Source: Cristatella mucedo (taxonomy: Eukaryota; Bryozoa; Phylactolaemata; Cristatellidae). From it: a stretch of DNA of 64,000 nt. The notes under the pieces were generated by a model. It saw only the letters and a program-made list of their open reading frames with translations. It ran no database searches and had not been told where the DNA came from. The position numbers and the translations under genes are program-made. Location of the stretch: contig WPIO01000195.1 in the NCBI GenBank assembly GCA_009760855.2, forward strand, positions 248,001 to 312,000, in the 5' to 3' direction. This document shows positions 22,787 to 64,000 of this stretch, piece by piece (positions within the stretch are counted from its first letter, which is position 1; every line of letters starts with the position of its first letter).

Positions 22787-22958
22787 CGTAAAATTGCACC
22801 GGATCAACTTGGATTATTAATATTATTAATACTATTATTAATAATGCACTTGCGTAGTGCTCTCTGAGAGCTTAATCTATATATTAATCTAATATATATA
22901 TACGCAAGTGTATTATTAATAATATTAATAATCTAAGCTGATCCAGGGCGATTTTACG
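22787..22958. repeat. Long imperfect palindrome (snap-back repeat)
   Basis: Left arm 22787-22856 and right arm 22901-22958 are reverse complements: CGTAAAATTGCACCGGATCA pairs with TGATCCAGGGCGATTTTACG, then the AT-rich middle, then CACTTGCGTA with TACGCAAGTG. The left arm has one extra 12-nt AT-rich block. The ~44 nt loop includes GTGCTCTCTGAGAGCTTAAT, like the antisense LINE-A/SINE-A tail. It ends about 340 nt before the DOCK start codon. Confidence 0.9.
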
Positions 22959-22959
22959 C

Positions 22960-23300
22960 GACGCCGACTCTTTATATGTACGGCTCTTCTCTGGGTCCAT
23001 TACTGCGGAGCATAGCTGGAGGAGCGGTTCCGCGGTGTGCTGGGGGCAGGAGAGTATTTTATATCCTGTCCGCGAAGCTTCCGCTGCTGCTAGACGGACG
23101 CGGAATCGATCGCTGTTCACGCGTGGTACAGTTTGTGTGGATGAGGAGGGAAGCCGACCGAGCGCCCCACCCACCTTGGAAGCGGGAGAATGGCATCGGG
23201 GCGCCCGATTCCGGAATATATAGGTCGACCTCCCACACCAAAGAGCGCCTGTCGGTGTCACCATTCGAAAGCCCCGATGAGCGCCTCCTAAGGACGTGAA
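22960..23300 (+). promoter_or_regulatory. CpG-rich 5' flank and probable 5' UTR of the DOCK gene
   Basis: This stretch is rich in CpG and lies directly before the start codon of the DOCK gene; similar composition continues through exons 1-3. A TATA-like AATATATAGG occurs at 23214-23224, about 80 nt before the ATG, and a weaker TTTATATC lies near 23056. No start site can be fixed from sequence, and an upstream non-coding exon is possible. The short leader would hold the in-frame stop at 23289-23291. That it is promoter DNA is inference from position and base composition. Confidence 0.4.
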
Positions 23301-62274
<38,974 letters not shown>

Positions 62275-62799
62275 GTTAGAGTGCACAGCTGCATTACTTA
62301 CCCTTGTCATTTGTGGCATTTATTGTATCAATTTTTAGATGGCAAGTTATTCAGAATGTTTATGACAAATAATGCTAATAGAGGGGTTCGATCTACATCT
62401 AATTTATTACATACGTTTTGCACTTCGGACGATTTAAAAAAATAGTGAGAGTGTTCATTGTGGTTTTTAAACGGCAGCAACTGCTGTGTGTACCGGCAGT
62501 GTTCTCATATGTGCTAGATTCGGTGGGACTGGTTGTTTGGCATCTTGACACCAGACCTGCAACTCTTGTACCACTTTTCGGTTTCTCGTGCCTATTGTCG
62601 GGTCCGAGTCTCCAACACCCTCTTGTGCTCTGAAGGTCGTTGCTGCCACATGCCATGTGCTTGATTGTCTATTTGAACTTAAGCTACCATCGTGTTACCA
62701 TCGTGGTACCATCGTGTTATGCCACTGTCATTTTTCCACTCAGCAGCCCATTAGAGTTTGGCTGTTTTTTGGGAGGTAACTTGAGCATTGGATTGTGTG
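62275..62799. other. DOCK intron 20, first part
   Basis: It holds a short tandem run at about 62687-62721 (ACCATCGTGTT repeated three times). No exon recognised. Confidence 0.45.
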
Positions 62800-62970
62800 C
62801 ACACGCCATATTTACATGTTGACATTGCACATATCACCTCTAACCATGTTATGTTTGTTGGCATTGTGCATGTTACCACCAACCATCTGATCATGCTTCC
62901 GGCGAAGCAGTGCCTAGAAAGAGATACAGTTCTCTGAGGGTGCTATACACATGTATTATTATTATTGTAT
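62800..62970 (+). mobile_element. LINE-A 3' end fragment
   Basis: TTTACATGTTGACATTGCAC, CTAACCATGTTATGTTTGTT, then AGTGCCTAGAAAGAGATACA, TTCTCTGAGGGTGCTATAC and (ATT)n. Confidence 0.88.
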
Positions 62971-63640
62971 TATTATTATTTTGCTTTGAATGCATTCGAA
63001 GGCCAGTGTGCACAGGGTGGTTGTCTGTCATCCTACACGCGCATGACTAAACACGAGCATGTAGGCAAGTGGCCGTTGATGCGTTTGGGGTGCTCGTGCA
63101 TGATGAGTTGAGCTTCCCGAGCAAAGAGCCTGTGGTTCTGAGCTGCTGGTTCAAACTTATTTGCATGTGCTCTTTTGTGTATGCTCACTCGCCTTCGCCA
63201 GTCATAATCGACGCCTGCCGGGCCAGCACACATGCCTGAGCCAGCCGGCATTCTGTTTTTCACCCCTGATGTTGTGCATCAGGGTGTTTTCATGTTTCGA
63301 ATGATTTAAGTGTCGAAAACCAGCCCCTTATTTGGTTTCGTTTGATAAAAGTTAACTTGCAAAATATGCTTTTTTTGTAATCAAAGAAGTCCGAGTACTC
63401 CTACTGAGAAGTCAACGTTTTACCATACCAGTGGCAAAACTGGCTGCCTTTTCAAGAGAGAGCATTGGATCTTTCCTGTGGTAGTCAAGCACTTTCAGAG
63501 GATCTTGCTGCTGTGAAGGGGTTTTGAGTAGCTATGAACTCCTTGGTTAATGCTACCTCACGTTCCTCCGTGTCAAGTAATGACCTTAACTGAGTTTTGG
63601 TGCCGGATATTCCATGCTCGTGCCCCTCGAGTGGCCAAGC
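62971..63640. other. DOCK intron 20, middle part
   Basis: No exon or element recognised. Confidence 0.45.
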
Positions 63641-63770
63641 CTGTAATAATAATAATAATACATTTGTTATAGCGCCTTCAGAGAACTCAATCTCTCTCGC
63701 TCTCTAGGCACTTTACATTTGCTGCAAAGGACGCATGATCGAGTGGTTAGTGGTAGCATGTGTTATCACT
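63641..63770 (-). mobile_element. LINE-A 3' end fragment
   Basis: (AAT)n, then ACATTTGTTATAGCGCCTTC, AGAGAACTCAATCTCTCTCG and GATCGAGTGGTTAGTGGTAG. The remaining 230 nt to the window end show nothing. Confidence 0.87.
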
Positions 63771-64000
63771 GAACCGGCCCAGAGTAGTATTAGAGGAGCT
63801 TTTCTACAAAAGGGCACTCTGATTTCCTTGGCTTGTGCAGCTCGATGCTTGTCCTCATTCGGCGAATTGTCACTGCACATCTGCTCATCAACATGCTGCC
63901 GAAGAGGATCCTCAGAAGCAACTGCAGACAAAGTGCACTTGGCCTCCTAGGAGGTTTCTGTTCTGTCTGGTGCGGCAGCCACTTGAATAGTCACCAGCTG

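Noticed and set aside
62275-64000. DOCK exon 21 (DOCK1 VKGAALKYLPTIVNDV region)
   Set aside because: No frame with this motif and an AG acceptor was found; the exon probably lies past the window.

Overview
The window is nuclear DNA from an animal, probably an invertebrate. The phylum cannot be fixed from the sequence. The evidence is GT-AG introns, dense non-LTR retroelements and tRNA-derived SINEs, many dinucleotide microsatellites, and a split gene of an animal signalling family. The one host gene is about 55-65% similar by eye to vertebrate DOCK1/2/5 in its best exons. There are no operons and no prokaryotic features.

The host gene is the 5' part of a DOCK-A family gene (DOCK1/2/5; myoblast city; CED-5) on the + strand. 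I rebuilt 20 consecutive exons from the ATG at 23301 to 62274. All junction phases agree, giving 2451 nt or 817 codons. The exons encode the SH3 domain (exons 1-3), the helical region after it (exons 4-7), the segment between that and DHR-1 (exons 7-12), the DHR-1/C2-like lipid-binding domain (exons 13-16) and the start of the armadillo-like region (exons 16-20). The DHR-2 Rac exchange domain is not here, so the gene runs past position 64000. The first three exons sit close together in CpG-rich DNA. Intron 3 is 16.5 kb and full of retroelements. From exon 4 the introns are about 0.2-5.5 kb.

The first 22.7 kb hold no recognised host gene. They are a mosaic of retroelement fragments. LINE-A is an L2/CR1-like family whose copies end in (ATT)n. 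LINE-B is a second CR1-like family whose tail is built from TTACA/ACATT pentamers. There are three kinds of tRNA-derived SINE: SINE-A shares its last ~55 nt with LINE-A, SINE-D shares its last ~230 nt with LINE-B, and SINE-C has a tail with no LINE partner in the window. Also present are a ~450 bp unknown repeat in two inverted copies (element X, 3.4 and 8.2 kb), a Tc1/mariner-like transposase fossil (42.4 kb), several perfect or near-perfect hairpins, and minisatellites.

The most interesting points are the shared LINE-A/SINE-A 3' stem-loop with compensatory changes, the separate LINE-B/SINE-D pairing, a ~170 bp snap-back palindrome just upstream of the DOCK start, and element X. I found no evidence for a new multi-gene system.
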